From Treponema sp. (GTDB lineage Bacteria > Spirochaetota > Spirochaetia > Treponematales > Treponemataceae), in contig JAGCDP010000032.1 in NCBI GenBank assembly GCA_017651065.1, forward strand, positions 1 to 42,977: DNA of 42,977 nt, written 5' to 3'. Positions 22,760-31,873 of the stretch are shown one piece after another. The notes beneath the pieces were generated by a model, which had not been told where the DNA came from, made no database searches, and saw nothing but the letters and a program-made list of their open reading frames with translations. Within the stretch, counting starts at the first letter, position 1; the number at the start of each line of letters is the position of its first letter. The position numbers were made by a program, and so were the translations under genes.

Positions 22760-25021
22760 TTAAAATGTTCCGCTTGAAGTCCGCTGGATTGTAACGCCTG
22801 GCGCGACGCTTCCATAGGCACTTGCTTGCAGTTGATTGGCAAGGCTTATGTTCACATTGCTTGTGCTGTAATTATCCTGCCGTGAATAGCTGCTTGCCAC
22901 TGCCGCAGTCTGTGTAGGGGCTTGTGTGGCGATTTGTCCCTGAGAAAAGGCCGTGTTTTCCATAAATCCGCCACGGACTTCTGCGATCTTGTCAGCCCAG
23001 CTGCCTATTGTGTCACCCATGCCGGGCACCCAATCCAAAGCTCGGAGCATTTCTTCTATAGGTGAAAGTACATAGCTAAAAATTGCAAGGCCAATCTGCT
23101 TGAAAACGCCAACAATTCCTTCTGCCTGGAATACCGCAACGAGCCCCTGCCACATAGCGGCAATTCCGTCAAAAATTCCACCTATCCAGTCAAAAAGAGG
23201 CTGTAGGAAATTTTTTATCGAATCAACCCATCCGCTCACAGTCTCACCGACCAGCACAAAAAATCCGGTTATTTTTTCAAAAATACTGGTTGCAAAACCT
23301 GCCATTGCTTCACCAATAGAAACAAAAAATCCGGAAACTGCTTCCCAAATCCCGGAAAAGGAAGAAACTGTTTTTTCCCAAATGCCAGCAAAAAAACTCC
23401 CAATTTTTTCAAAGATTTGTGCAATAAATTTTTCTACTGCCGGGGCGTTTTTGCCAAACAGAAAAGTCATAAAATTATCATATATGTCATAAAAAAACTT
23501 TGAAATTGCAGCCCCTGCCTTGCTTGTAAAATCGGTTATGGCAGTCCACATTGTGCTTATAAAACTTGCAATTGCCCCGCCTATGGCCATAAACCAGTCG
23601 TAAACTTTTTTAAGCACGGCAATAATGGAATCCCAGTGTTTCACACAAAGCACAATGATTGCAGTTAAGGTTGCAACAGCGGCGATAATTCCTATGACAA
23701 TGGCACCTATCGGGTTGGCTGCAATTGCGGCTGTTAAAGCTGTTGTCGCCGCAGTAAAAGCCCCGGTAGCAGCTGAAGCTATTCCTGCACCAACAGAATA
23801 CAGTTTCATGCCAATGCCAGCCGCGGTCAAGGATGCACCCTCTGCCTGTATAGCAACGGTTGTTCCCCATGCAGCCGCCTGTTGAGCAGCTTGTATTCCT
23901 TCCATAACGCGCATGACAATTTCCCAGCCTTTAAGTGCCTTGACGACAAGGAAAATAACATCAACAATGCCGTGCCAAACCATAAACGCACCTGCAATGG
24001 CTAAAATAGGGACTTTCAAATCCCAGATAGTCTGGATAACCTTTAAGCCTAATACAAGTATTTCACCAAACGGACTTCTAATATCTGCTAACGCCTGTTG
24101 AATAACAGGGCCTACAGCGTCCACAACGGCTGTAACAACATCTGGTAATTGGTTTATGATGTTCACGATTGCCGGTACGATGTTATGTGCAAATGAAAGG
24201 ACTGATTCCTTCATGTTTTCAAGAGGAACGTCTATAGAACGCCCTAATGCCATGTTTGCCAAAATATCCTGCACGTTTGTCTTCATCCGTCCGAACGAAC
24301 CTGCAAGCGTGGCATCTGCTTCCCGTGCAAAGTTTCCTGCATATTGTTCCGTCCGCTCAAAAAACATCTGCATTGCAAGCTCCGCCTTTTCCGCATTGCT
24401 TGCCGTCTTCCAGTCAAAATTTATTCCTTTTTCAAGCGCGTATGCTTGCAGGGTAGTAGCGTTCATTGCAACGCCAAGGTTGTCCATCATGGTAAAATTG
24501 CCTTTTGCAGCCCCTGCTATGGATTCCATGGCCATGGCAGTATCAATACCCATAACGGATGCAACGTCCGCCGCCCTCTGCATGGCCTGTGTCGAAAGCT
24601 CCATTGCCCGCACCTGCTCCAAGCCTGACCCCTGGAAAAGCGACCCCATTTTGTTTGCGGTAGCCATGTAGTCCGAGGCGGAAAGCCCCATATTTTTATA
24701 TGCCTGTTCTGACAGAGCCTGTACGGTATTTGCATATTTGCCAAAAACAGCTTCTGTACCGCCCAGATTCTGTTCAAGCTCCATCCCCAAAGGAATGGCG
24801 GATTTGATGGCAACGGCTGCTGAAGTTGCAACGGCTCCGAATGTACCAACGACAGCTTTTCTTGCTACGGCTCCAAGCGCATTAAAACGCTGCTCTGCGG
24901 CCATTAAAGGTTCTGCAAAAGCCTTTTCTAATGCCTGTCCTTTTCTTCCAAGTGCAGACAGAGCAGGGCTGGCTTTATCAGAAAGAAGAAATTCTGTCTG
25001 TATTTGATATTTAGTTGCCAT
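22760..25021 (-). CDS. Tail tape measure protein
   Basis: 753 residues. The N-terminal 260 residues hold the tape-measure core (LGGTEAVFGKYANTVQALSEQAYKNMGLSASDYMATANKMGSLFQG). Long hydrophobic, glycine/alanine-rich membrane-active segments follow at about 330-480. After them come repeated aromatic helices (FFAGIWEKTVSSFSGIWEAVSGFFVSIGEAM), an amphipathic tandem repeat. It sets tail length and is injected first into the host envelope. The long + strand open frames across it are mirror images and were ignored. Confidence 0.92.
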   Translation of the reverse strand: MATKYQIQTEFLLSDKASPALSALGRKGQALEKAFAEPLMAAEQRFNALGAVARKAVVGTFGAVATSAAVAIKSAIPLGMELEQNLGGTEAVFGKYANTVQALSEQAYKNMGLSASDYMATANKMGSLFQGSGLEQVRAMELSTQAMQRAADVASVMGIDTAMAMESIAGAAKGNFTMMDNLGVAMNATTLQAYALEKGINFDWKTASNAEKAELAMQMFFERTEQYAGNFAREADATLAGSFGRMKTNVQDILANMALGRSIDVPLENMKESVLSFAHNIVPAIVNIINQLPDVVTAVVDAVGPVIQQALADIRSPFGEILVLGLKVIQTIWDLKVPILAIAGAFMVWHGIVDVIFLVVKALKGWEIVMRVMEGIQAAQQAAAWGTTVAIQAEGASLTAAGIGMKLYSVGAGIASAATGAFTAATTALTAAIAANPIGAIVIGIIAAVATLTAIIVLCVKHWDSIIAVLKKVYDWFMAIGGAIASFISTMWTAITDFTSKAGAAISKFFYDIYDNFMTFLFGKNAPAVEKFIAQIFEKIGSFFAGIWEKTVSSFSGIWEAVSGFFVSIGEAMAGFATSIFEKITGFFVLVGETVSGWVDSIKNFLQPLFDWIGGIFDGIAAMWQGLVAVFQAEGIVGVFKQIGLAIFSYVLSPIEEMLRALDWVPGMGDTIGSWADKIAEVRGGFMENTAFSQGQIATQAPTQTAAVASSYSRQDNYSTSNVNISLANQLQASAYGSVAPGVTIQRTSSGTF

Positions 25022-25049
25022 TTTTCAAACCTTGTATTATTATGTAGTT

Positions 25050-25337
25050 ATGAAATTTGAAGAATTGCCACTGGAAATGCAAAAAGGTCTCTTAAGCAGA
25101 ACAAGAAAAAATCTTGTTATCGGTAGCGTTGTTTTTTCTGCAATTCTTTTTGGGATTGCAGCCTTAATTGCTTCTATCGGGCATAATATGTGGGTTATTG
25201 CGGTTTTTCCCGCCCTTGTCGCTATTGTGGGTATTGTAAATCTTTTCATGGAATTAAAAGCCCCCTCTAACTCCCTGGATAAAGTCATTAGGTCCGCTGA
25301 TTATTCTTCAGCCCCTTTTGAATCCGAATCAAACTAG
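25050..25337 (+). CDS. Small two-helix membrane protein, candidate moron
   Basis: 95 residues from ATG 25050 (MKFEELPLEMQKGLLSRTRK...). Two hydrophobic helices follow (VIGSVVFSAILFGIAALIAS and WVIAVFPALVAIVGIVNLFM), then a polar tail. It is read rightward inside a leftward tail operon, begins 28 bp beyond the tape measure start, and its end overlaps the frameshifted tail chaperone on the other strand. A TATTAT box at 25035-25040 could serve as -10. Morons with this layout often confer superinfection exclusion, but that is a guess. Confidence 0.6.
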   Translation: MKFEELPLEMQKGLLSRTRKNLVIGSVVFSAILFGIAALIASIGHNMWVIAVFPALVAIVGIVNLFMELKAPSNSLDKVIRSADYSSAPFESESN

Positions 25338-25506
25338 GCATAAGCGGTACATACCAAAAAAGCAAATCTTCCAATGAAAGCTCTTGTAGCCGCATTGGAA
25401 GATGATAGTTTTGGTAGATTTCCCTAATCATTATAGGAATGCCATCTACAGCCCTTTCTTTTCTTTCCTTGCCGTCTGCTGCAATGGTAACGGCTAGTCT
25501 ATCAAA
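25288..25506 (-). CDS. Tail assembly chaperone, -1 frameshift extension (gpGT-like T part)
   Basis: The open frame in the -1 phase relative to the chaperone gene continues FDRLAVTIAADGKERKE and ends at 25288. It adds about 72 residues, with EIYQNYHLPMRLQELSLEDLLFWY typical of such extensions. It has no start of its own. The slippery heptamer T TTT TTG (25509-25503) lies just before the zero-frame stop. The arrangement matches the conserved programmed frameshift of long-tailed phages. Confidence 0.75.
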   Translation of the reverse strand, partial: FDRLAVTIAADGKERKERAVDGIPIMIREIYQNYHLPMRLQELSLEDLLFWYVPLMPSLIRIQKGLKNNQRT

Positions 25507-25922
25507 AAAAGTCCGGCAATCCCTATAAAAAATTTAAAGTCAGGCAATCCAAGGTTCATAAACCAACCTGTGTCTTTCCCGGTCATGCCACTTGCAACGG
25601 AAAGAACCCTTTGCATTCCCCCGGAATCCTTTTTGCCTGTGGCAATGAAAGAGCGAGGCGGCGGCACGGAAATTTCAATGTCCGTTCCCGCATATCCTTC
25701 CTGGCTTTTTTTTGAAACCGTATAAACAAGATTTCCATCTTCGTTTATAACTGCATTTCCCTTTACCATTGCCCGGATGAAAAGTTTTTTTCCGTTTGCA
25801 AAAACCGTTGCATCATTTTCTGCCCGGTTTTCGTCTTCGACTTCAAGCCCGATTTCCTCTGCCCAGCGGTCAAATTCCCCTTCTGCAAGCTCTTCGCTCA
25901 TAACGGCTTTGTTTTCGTTCAT
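25494..25922 (-). CDS. Tail assembly chaperone (Mu gp41 / gpG-like)
   Basis: 142 residues, between the tube and tape measure genes where tail chaperones are always found. It is acidic (EELAEGEFDRWAEEIGLEVEDEN) and has a KGNAVINEDGNLVYTV strand region. Translation ends at 25494, but a -1 shift at the T TTT TTG heptamer would give a longer form of about 210 residues. The two forms chaperone the tape measure during tail assembly and are absent from the virion. Confidence 0.75.
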   Translation of the reverse strand: MNENKAVMSEELAEGEFDRWAEEIGLEVEDENRAENDATVFANGKKLFIRAMVKGNAVINEDGNLVYTVSKKSQEGYAGTDIEISVPPPRSFIATGKKDSGGMQRVLSVASGMTGKDTGWFMNLGLPDFKFFIGIAGLFLID

Positions 25923-25942
25923 TTCTTCTCAGCTCCCTAAAA

Positions 25943-26317
25943 TTACAAGATTTCGATGCGCCCTTGAATGGTAATGTCCATGGTGCTATCCTTTTCCTTG
26001 TATTTCGTATCATCCGTAATTACGACTTCGCCGGAATAAACCCTGCCGTCTACGCTTGTGGCCGTAAAAGGGAAAGGCTCAAGCTTTGTCTGCAAATCCA
26101 TTATGAAATCAAGGTCGCCAAGTGCAGGGTCTACACTTATGGTAAGACTTTCTATTGATTGCACTTTCCGTGTCTTTTTAACCCTGAATGTACCGTCGCT
26201 GTTAGAAGCAGTTTCGTTTGAAAAAACTGAAAGGTCTACTTCTGGTTCACACTCTGCATCGCAAGAAAAATTGCGGCCATTTAGTGTTATGCTCTCAAAT
26301 GCGCTTCCTGCTTTCAA
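25943..26317 (-). CDS. Contractile tail tube protein (Mu gpM-like)
   Basis: 124 residues. The strand-rich sequence (FESITLNGRNFSCDAECEPEVDLSVFSNETASNSDG, KVQSIESLTISVDPALGDLDFIMDLQ, TIQGRIEIL) matches Mu-type tail tube subunits in length and pattern. It forms the inner tube inside the sheath, encoded 10 bp upstream in the same operon. Confidence 0.85.
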   Translation of the reverse strand: MKAGSAFESITLNGRNFSCDAECEPEVDLSVFSNETASNSDGTFRVKKTRKVQSIESLTISVDPALGDLDFIMDLQTKLEPFPFTATSVDGRVYSGEVVITDDTKYKEKDSTMDITIQGRIEIL

Positions 26318-26327
26318 TTTTTACTCC

Positions 26328-27812
26328 TTAGCCCTGGTAAAAACCAAAATAAATATCACCGCTGATAACTTCCACGTTGCCTGAAAGTTTGCATGGAAAA
26401 ACATAATCAACGCGCTTTGGATTTTCGCTGTTGATTCCGACTGAAAGATTTTCTTTTGTAAAATCTTCATCGCTGATTATGGCAGCAAGAGCCAATGAAT
26501 GTGCAAGGTTTGCAAGCCATCCTTTTACAGTCTTGGGCTTGATTGCCTTGGGGTTGGTTGTAATCTGCTTGTCCGGAACTAAAGGAGCTCCCTTTACGTC
26601 ATCACTTTCTGTGATAAGGCGGCAGTTGTACTCAACATTCATCAGTTTTACGGCATCCACAACATAGCGTCTGCCTGGATATTTGCCTTCTGAATCAGGA
26701 TGGTACATTGTGATAATATCGTTCAGCTCAGCAACATTGCCGCTCTTAATGTTTGTACTTGAACCTTTAAGGACAGACTGGTTGCGGATGGATGGAGTTT
26801 CCTGTGCAAGGTCGCTTCCCGCTTTAAGACCTGTAAGCTGCCCCTTATAATTCTGAGGCGGGTTCTTGTCTGCGGTGGTGATAATATCGTCAAGCAGAGC
26901 TTTTGCAGCAATAACAAACGGCAGTTCAGAGCTTCCAACACTTACAATCAGAAAATTGATGTAGTCGTTCTTGCGGTCATCGGTAATGGCTGTGCGTATG
27001 GTGTAATTGTCCGTACATCCATGCGCAACAAGGCACGGCATTTTTTGCAAAACGCTCCAGCGGCCTTCTCCCCATGTCTGGTAGGTGTCAAGTGTAGTTC
27101 CGGCTTTGTAGTCAAACGTATTAAGGACAAAAGTAACCCACTTCTGCCCAATTTTATTAAGTGCATCCGTTACATCCGGTGTTCCTGCACCATCAGCAAA
27201 GGCAGTGATTGCTACAGTCAAGCCCGGCAAGTCTGCATCAAGTTCTATGGTTATGCTGTTGCCCAATACACCGCTCCATTTTGCAGTAAGACCAATATGC
27301 TCAGGGACATCATTTGCAGCGGCAACAACCTCTGCCAGAGCAGGCATTTCAATGACGGCATTAACGGCAGAAACAATATTTGCCATTGTCTCTGAGGCAG
27401 TTGCACCCTTTGCAACTGTAAATTCTGCGTCAACACCGCCAATGCTTACGGTTCCGCTACCTGCTTTTGTGGCACTGCCTGTCACAAGAATTTCACCGCT
27501 TGCAGCCGTCCATTGTTCACCTTTTGCAACCGGCAGGATGTAAACTGGAAACGTAGCCATTGCCCCGGCTTTTGGGAAAAGCTGCAAAGCCGCAAGGTGA
27601 AGGGGGCTGCCATAGCCGTACTTCTGGGCAACAATGTCTGCACTTCCCTCTATTTCGTATTTGTCAAGGGAATAAGAAGAACCGTCATTCCCCTGTCCTA
27701 CAATCGCAAGCTGTTGTGGCAGCATTGCAGCATTTCCGGTGTTAAAGTTTTTGTAATGCGTTTCAAGACCCGTAATTCTTGAAACTGTGCTAGGACTTAC
27801 ACCCATCTTCAT
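26328..27812 (-). CDS. Contractile tail sheath protein (Mu gpL-like)
   Basis: 494 residues; a second ATG two codons in (27806) is also possible. The N-terminal VSPSTVSRITGLETHYKNFN and QQLAIVGQGND, the insertion of a beta domain in the middle (GEILVTGSATKAGSGTVSIGGVDAEFTV) and the C-terminal NPKRVDYVFPCKLSGNVEVISGDIYFGF identify the Mu L sheath family. This shows the virion is a myovirus. Confidence 0.92.
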   Translation of the reverse strand: MKMGVSPSTVSRITGLETHYKNFNTGNAAMLPQQLAIVGQGNDGSSYSLDKYEIEGSADIVAQKYGYGSPLHLAALQLFPKAGAMATFPVYILPVAKGEQWTAASGEILVTGSATKAGSGTVSIGGVDAEFTVAKGATASETMANIVSAVNAVIEMPALAEVVAAANDVPEHIGLTAKWSGVLGNSITIELDADLPGLTVAITAFADGAGTPDVTDALNKIGQKWVTFVLNTFDYKAGTTLDTYQTWGEGRWSVLQKMPCLVAHGCTDNYTIRTAITDDRKNDYINFLIVSVGSSELPFVIAAKALLDDIITTADKNPPQNYKGQLTGLKAGSDLAQETPSIRNQSVLKGSSTNIKSGNVAELNDIITMYHPDSEGKYPGRRYVVDAVKLMNVEYNCRLITESDDVKGAPLVPDKQITTNPKAIKPKTVKGWLANLAHSLALAAIISDEDFTKENLSVGINSENPKRVDYVFPCKLSGNVEVISGDIYFGFYQG

Positions 27813-27825
27813 ATCTCCTTATGCA

Positions 27826-28458
27826 TTAGAATTCTATAAGCACTCTGCCGTTTTCATCGCTTATTGTTGCCCGGATCAGTTCAAGCTCTTGGCCTTCGCT
27901 GATTGCAACCCCCTCTGTGTAATCCACATTTAGGGTAATGCGCACAATTTTTACACGCATTGCACTTTGCGGATTCGTTGGGCTTCCTGCCTCAAATTTT
28001 ACAATGTCACGGCCGCTGACAACCCCGCGCATCTTAAAATATGCATAGTTCTCAGCTCCCAAAATATTTCTTACAATACGCGCTGTCTTCCATGCCTTTT
28101 TTGTTGCCCGCATTCCAGGATCTGCATTCCCGTCGGTGTTTCCGGTTGCATAAACGTCAACTAAAAAAGTTGCGCTCATAATGTGCTTGTTTATGCTTGT
28201 GCTTCCGCTGGCTATTTCCGTACCGGAAAGAGACACATTAACAAGCGGAAAAGGATTTTTTTCTGCATCTGCAAACTGCAAAGGGTCATCGTTTTCAATG
28301 TAAACACCAATCTTGTAATCCTTTGCGTTTGGATCCTGTGCTTCTACGGCAAGCCGGTATTGATTATCAGTTTCGACGGCAAGAATCGCGCCTATCTGGT
28401 CGCGGATGTATTCAATGTTGTCTGGTTCGCATAAAAGCTCTTTGCATTCAATGTCCAT
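27826..28458 (-). CDS. Putative tail terminator or neck protein
   Basis: 210 residues immediately before the sheath gene. It begins IECKELLCEPDNIEYIRDQIGAILAVE and has VNVSLSGTEIASG, a helix with WKTARIVRNILG, and a strand-rich end (AMRVKIVRITLNVDYTEG). Position and size fit tail-terminator or neck proteins of Mu-like and lambda-like phages. No firm family assignment from sequence alone. Confidence 0.6.
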   Translation of the reverse strand: MDIECKELLCEPDNIEYIRDQIGAILAVETDNQYRLAVEAQDPNAKDYKIGVYIENDDPLQFADAEKNPFPLVNVSLSGTEIASGSTSINKHIMSATFLVDVYATGNTDGNADPGMRATKKAWKTARIVRNILGAENYAYFKMRGVVSGRDIVKFEAGSPTNPQSAMRVKIVRITLNVDYTEGVAISEGQELELIRATISDENGRVLIEF

Positions 28459-28841
28459 TATTCACCATCCGCTTTTACATCCGTGTCCATGCCTAAAGTT
28501 AGATACAGCCTCGTTATCCCGATAGTCCTGTCCGGTTCTGCAAAAGCCACACGTGCATTGTATGTTTTTCCGCCCAAATCCGTATAAGCTACGCACCAGT
28601 TTTGTGCAGGCGTAACAATTTCTCCGTTGATTTTTACCCTGTCCGCAATGTAACTTGCAAACACCGTCCTTCCTGCAATGCGGTTCCCCTCGGTATCAAC
28701 CGAATAGCCGATGTCGCCGATAAATCCGGTTATCTCCCACGAATGGCCGGATAAATCAGCAAGGGAAAAAACAGTGTTTCCGGCCTGCTTGCCCTCAATC
28801 GTGTGGGCCGCATCCTTCTGTGCAAGTTCTCTTAAACCCAT
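28458..28841 (-). CDS. Putative head-tail joining protein
   Basis: 127 residues overlapping the previous gene by 1 bp. It starts GLRELAQKDAAHTIEGKQAG and is strand-rich (EITGFIGDIGYSVDTEG, NAWCVAYTDLGG-type). The N-terminal helix and size are like the FII or gp41-type joining proteins found between capsid and tail genes. Assignment is by position and general pattern. Confidence 0.55.
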   Translation of the reverse strand: MGLRELAQKDAAHTIEGKQAGNTVFSLADLSGHSWEITGFIGDIGYSVDTEGNRIAGRTVFASYIADRVKINGEIVTPAQNWCVAYTDLGGKTYNARVAFAEPDRTIGITRLYLTLGMDTDVKADGE

Positions 28842-28843
28842 TT

Positions 28844-29158
28844 TTACTGTGCGTCTCCAGCATCGTCGCCTGCGTCACCGCCTTTGTCTGAATCGTCTTT
28901 GGAATCAGATTTAGGCTTTGTGTCTTCTGCCCCGGCATCTACTGCGCCCGTAGAAGAAGAAGGTTCGTCGCTTTTGCCGCTGGCTTTTTTGCCGCTGGCT
29001 TTTGTAACCTCAACAATTTTCTTTGCCTTTACAAGTTTGTTAAAAACTTCTTCAGAAAGAAAATCATCTTTTGTAACTTCCTGTCCTTCAACAAGAATTA
29101 CGCCCTTTGATGTAATGGCTGTGCCATCAGCAATTTCGTAAACTTTAGTCGCTGCCAT
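28844..29158 (-). CDS. Small head-region protein with acidic low-complexity tail
   Basis: 104 residues. A folded start (KVYEIADGTAITSKGVILVEGQEVTKDDF, helix EEVFNKLVKAKKIVEV) precedes about 45 residues of Lys/Ser/Asp/Gly low complexity ending GGDAGDDAGDAQ. Lambda gpFI, which acts in DNA packaging, occupies this position after the capsid gene and is also partly disordered. The similarity here is positional only. Confidence 0.55.
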   Translation of the reverse strand: MAATKVYEIADGTAITSKGVILVEGQEVTKDDFLSEEVFNKLVKAKKIVEVTKASGKKASGKSDEPSSSTGAVDAGAEDTKPKSDSKDDSDKGGDAGDDAGDAQ

Positions 29159-29168
29159 GTTTTACCTC

Positions 29169-30254
29169 TTAAAGTGTGGTTGTCAAACAACCGAATTTAT
29201 CAATGGAAACTGGAATTGCCAAAGCGCGCATCTTGCTTTCGCCTGTGTATGTATCGCCGTTTTCGTCATACCAGACACGGTTGTGAATGCGTGCAAAACC
29301 TTCATAAGTAACTTCTGCCGGAACAATGGCCGCAAAAGGTTCTTTCATGCCAGCTGTTGGCACTCCGCCGAATACAATTCTAAAGTCCAAATCTTCAACA
29401 GCAGCGGTGACAATAACCTTGTCTGCATTCATAAACTTTGTAAGAGTTGAACCCTTGAAAGATTCGTAACTGTCGTTATAAACCCAAAGTTCAAGGCGGT
29501 AAGAACCAATGTCAACATAACCCATGTAACGGCCACCGCGATTTTTCAAAGCTGGTGAAAGCTGACCAAGATTCATGCCGTCCTTTTTAACAGCGTCTTT
29601 GAAGTCTGTGTTTTTAATCGCATTGTTCCAGGCGTTGCGTCCAAAAATTGCAATAGCAGGGTCGCTTTTTCCGTCATCGTTGATAGCGTCGCAAAGTGCT
29701 TCCAAATCCGCAAGAGGGGTAGCACTTGAAGAACTCCAGGCAACAGAAACTGAAGGCTTGTGGCTTGACTTCATCTTGAAGTCAAGGTCATAAACGATAT
29801 TTCCGTTTTCGTCTGAAAGCTGAACAATACCTGTCTGCATAATCTGTGCGCACTGCAATTCAATCTGTTCTTTGAACATACGATGGAATTTAGAAAGTGC
29901 CTTCTTGATTTTTGCAACAAGGCGGGCAAACCATGAACCAATAGCCGCGTCATCGTCCCTTTCGCCCGGCTGACGCTGCATAAGATCCATAAGTGGAACA
30001 GGCTGCTTCAAACAAGAATAAGGCGGCTTAAACCGCTTTTCTGTAAAAATGTCGTCGTCAACAATAACGCCGCCTGTTCTGTGGTCTTTCAGAACTGGCG
30101 CAACTTTGTTTCCGCTGCGTTCAATGTCGATTTCGACAAATTCTGCGTTTGTATAATCTTCTTCAGTTGTCTTGAAGAAGGTTGTAAAGAATCCGCGCTT
30201 CTGCATTCGCGCGTCATCTGTGAACATTTTCAAAACTCTTTTCAAAAAGTCCAT
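29169..30254 (-). CDS. Major capsid protein (lambda gpE-like)
   Basis: 361 residues. It has the family's opening (FTTFFKTTEEDYTNAEFVEIDIERSGNKVAPVL), a GVIVDDDIFTEKRFKPPY segment, FGRNAWNNAI in the centre and the late VWYDENGDTYTGESKMRALAIP segment. These match major capsid protein E of lambda-type heads. It is encoded just after the decoration protein and the capsid protease. The tail is of the Mu type, so the virion is a head-tail mosaic. Confidence 0.92.
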   Translation of the reverse strand: MDFLKRVLKMFTDDARMQKRGFFTTFFKTTEEDYTNAEFVEIDIERSGNKVAPVLKDHRTGGVIVDDDIFTEKRFKPPYSCLKQPVPLMDLMQRQPGERDDDAAIGSWFARLVAKIKKALSKFHRMFKEQIELQCAQIMQTGIVQLSDENGNIVYDLDFKMKSSHKPSVSVAWSSSSATPLADLEALCDAINDDGKSDPAIAIFGRNAWNNAIKNTDFKDAVKKDGMNLGQLSPALKNRGGRYMGYVDIGSYRLELWVYNDSYESFKGSTLTKFMNADKVIVTAAVEDLDFRIVFGGVPTAGMKEPFAAIVPAEVTYEGFARIHNRVWYDENGDTYTGESKMRALAIPVSIDKFGCLTTTL

Positions 30255-30284
30255 TGTTTTTCTCCTGTTGGTAAGAACAACCGT

Positions 30285-30689
30285 TTACTGGTTATCCTGT
30301 TTTCCGATATTTGTAACATCAAGGGCAAGAATTCCGCTTGCTCTCAAAGTGTCTGCCTGTGCAGCATTCAAAGCAGTTCCAGCAACAGTTACGCCGCTTT
30401 TCTTAACTTTTCCAGCAATGCAAACGCGAACATAAAAGTCCATTGCAGCACCGCCGCTTGCGTTTGTGTTTACAAGGTCGTCGCGTGTAGCAAGAACGAA
30501 ACACTGGCCGCTTACAGCGTCTGCAAGTTCAAGTTTTCCGCTTGTACCGTTGCGCACAAGAACATAACCGTCTTTTGCAGTTGTAGCAGCCGCAAGAGAA
30601 AGAACTTCACTTGCAAACTCATTGTCGCCAATGAACAAGTCATCCGGCCCGTGGTTAATGATCTGGCTATTGCCTGTGATATTTCCCAT
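30285..30689 (-). CDS. Head decoration protein (lambda gpD-like)
   Basis: 134 residues. The strand pattern SLAAATTAKDGYVLVRNGTSGKLELADAVSGQ and the C-terminal CIAGKVKKSGVTVAGTALNAAQADTLRASGILALDV match gpD-type head decoration proteins, trimers that stabilise the expanded capsid. It overlaps the protease gene by 1 bp. Confidence 0.85.
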   Translation of the reverse strand: MGNITGNSQIINHGPDDLFIGDNEFASEVLSLAAATTAKDGYVLVRNGTSGKLELADAVSGQCFVLATRDDLVNTNASGGAAMDFYVRVCIAGKVKKSGVTVAGTALNAAQADTLRASGILALDVTNIGKQDNQ

Positions 30690-31759
30690 TACAGTTGTCC
30701 TCCCAATTCTTTTTCAAATGCAGCCATTACAGCGGCATTGTCCCTCTGTGTGTTGTCTTTTGGCGGCACAACTTCTGGAATGTTTTTTTCATCTTCCTTT
30801 TGTGCGGCAACAACCTGTGCGGCAATCTTTTTATCCATGAATGCGTCAATAACTGCCGAATCAGTAGGATCGGCGTTATTCTCGATACATTCAAGGGCGT
30901 AATCAGTGCAACCGCATTTTTTACCCATAGCTAAAAGACGGCTTGCGCGTTCGCGTTCATCGCTTGCGCCTTTAGCTTCGCCTTCTGCAACAATCGCCGC
31001 ATAAACATCGGGATTGCTCTTTTTAAGTTCTTCAGCTGTCATTTTGCAGCCCCCCATAATATTTTTGCCGGTGGCTGCTTTTCCGCCGCCCGGAATTTCC
31101 GTATTTGAGTTTGCGCTCATTCTCATGCGCTGGTACAAATTTGTCTGCGCAGCCATTTTCATACTGTTAAAGCTATTCTTGGCAACGGCAACAAAAGCTT
31201 CTTTCAGTGATTCATCAACTGTGTCCGGTTCCTCTATGAAACTATCTGCAAACCCTGCATCAATAATTTCCTGCCCGCAAAGCCAGGTTTCCGCATCCAT
31301 GTCTTTTTCAATTTCTTTTTCGCTTTTTCCCGTTCTTTTTGTGTAAACGCCAATCATCATTCTGTCGGCTATCTTTTCAAGCCTGTCTGCACAAGAGCGT
31401 AAATCATGCCTGTTGCCCTGGCAGAATGTAAGGCCGTTATGAATCATAAAAACAGAATTGCTTTCAATTAAGATTTTGTTTTCTTTGTCTGTGTCTGATG
31501 CTGCCAAAGCAATAACACTTGCCGCACTCGCTGCCAAACCGCGAATGTATGTAGTAACCTTGTTTGAATGGTTGCGGCAAAAATCGCGGATAACATTGTA
31601 GATGCTTATGCAGTCAAAAACATCACCACCAGGGCTGTCTATTGTAATGCGAATATCATCTTTTCCGGCTGCCTGCAATTCATCCCTTACAAAGTCTGCC
31701 GTAATTCCTTCATCAAACCAAGTTTCTCCAATTTGCTTGTCGATTAGAATTTCTTTCAT
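30689..31759 (-). CDS. Head maturation protease, ClpP type, with C-terminal scaffold-like part
   Basis: 356 residues. Residues about 5-190 are a ClpP/S14-like protease (DSPGGDVFDCISIYN, catalytic-Ser region GLAASAASVIALA, His in SVFMIHNGLTFC, then AETWLCGQEIIDAGFAD). The remainder (about 200-356) is helical, acidic and rich in Lys/Glu, like the scaffold domain fused to such proteases. It cleaves the prohead during maturation. It is the first gene after late promoter-like site B. Confidence 0.9.
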   Translation of the reverse strand: MKEILIDKQIGETWFDEGITADFVRDELQAAGKDDIRITIDSPGGDVFDCISIYNVIRDFCRNHSNKVTTYIRGLAASAASVIALAASDTDKENKILIESNSVFMIHNGLTFCQGNRHDLRSCADRLEKIADRMMIGVYTKRTGKSEKEIEKDMDAETWLCGQEIIDAGFADSFIEEPDTVDESLKEAFVAVAKNSFNSMKMAAQTNLYQRMRMSANSNTEIPGGGKAATGKNIMGGCKMTAEELKKSNPDVYAAIVAEGEAKGASDERERASRLLAMGKKCGCTDYALECIENNADPTDSAVIDAFMDKKIAAQVVAAQKEDEKNIPEVVPPKDNTQRDNAAVMAAFEKELGGQL

Positions 31760-31785
31760 AGTTTTATTTTCACCGCCTTTGATAA

Positions 31786-31798
31786 AACTCGCTATATC
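31786..31798 (-). promoter_or_regulatory. Late promoter-like motif, site B
   Basis: On the minus strand GATATAGCGAGTT, 26 bp before the protease ATG, with an exceptionally T-rich tract upstream. Confidence 0.65.
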
Positions 31799-31833
31799 GA
31801 AAAAAGAAAAAAAACAAAAATATTTTAAATTAT

Positions 31834-31859
31834 TAACCGCCCCTTTGCAGAGACGGTTA
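31834..31859 (-). terminator. Leftward terminator between lysis and head operons
   Basis: TAACCG (31834-31839) and CGGTTA (31854-31859) form a 6-bp stem. On the minus strand it is followed by an A/T-rich stretch with T runs. It would end the portal-lysis transcript before site B. Confidence 0.45.
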
Positions 31860-31873
31860 TTCGTAAGGAAAAG

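Noticed and set aside
22760..25021. Several plus-strand open frames of 60-170 codons across the tape measure and other late genes
   Set aside because: They mirror codon bias of the leftward genes, have no ribosome-binding sites and contain no recognisable domains.
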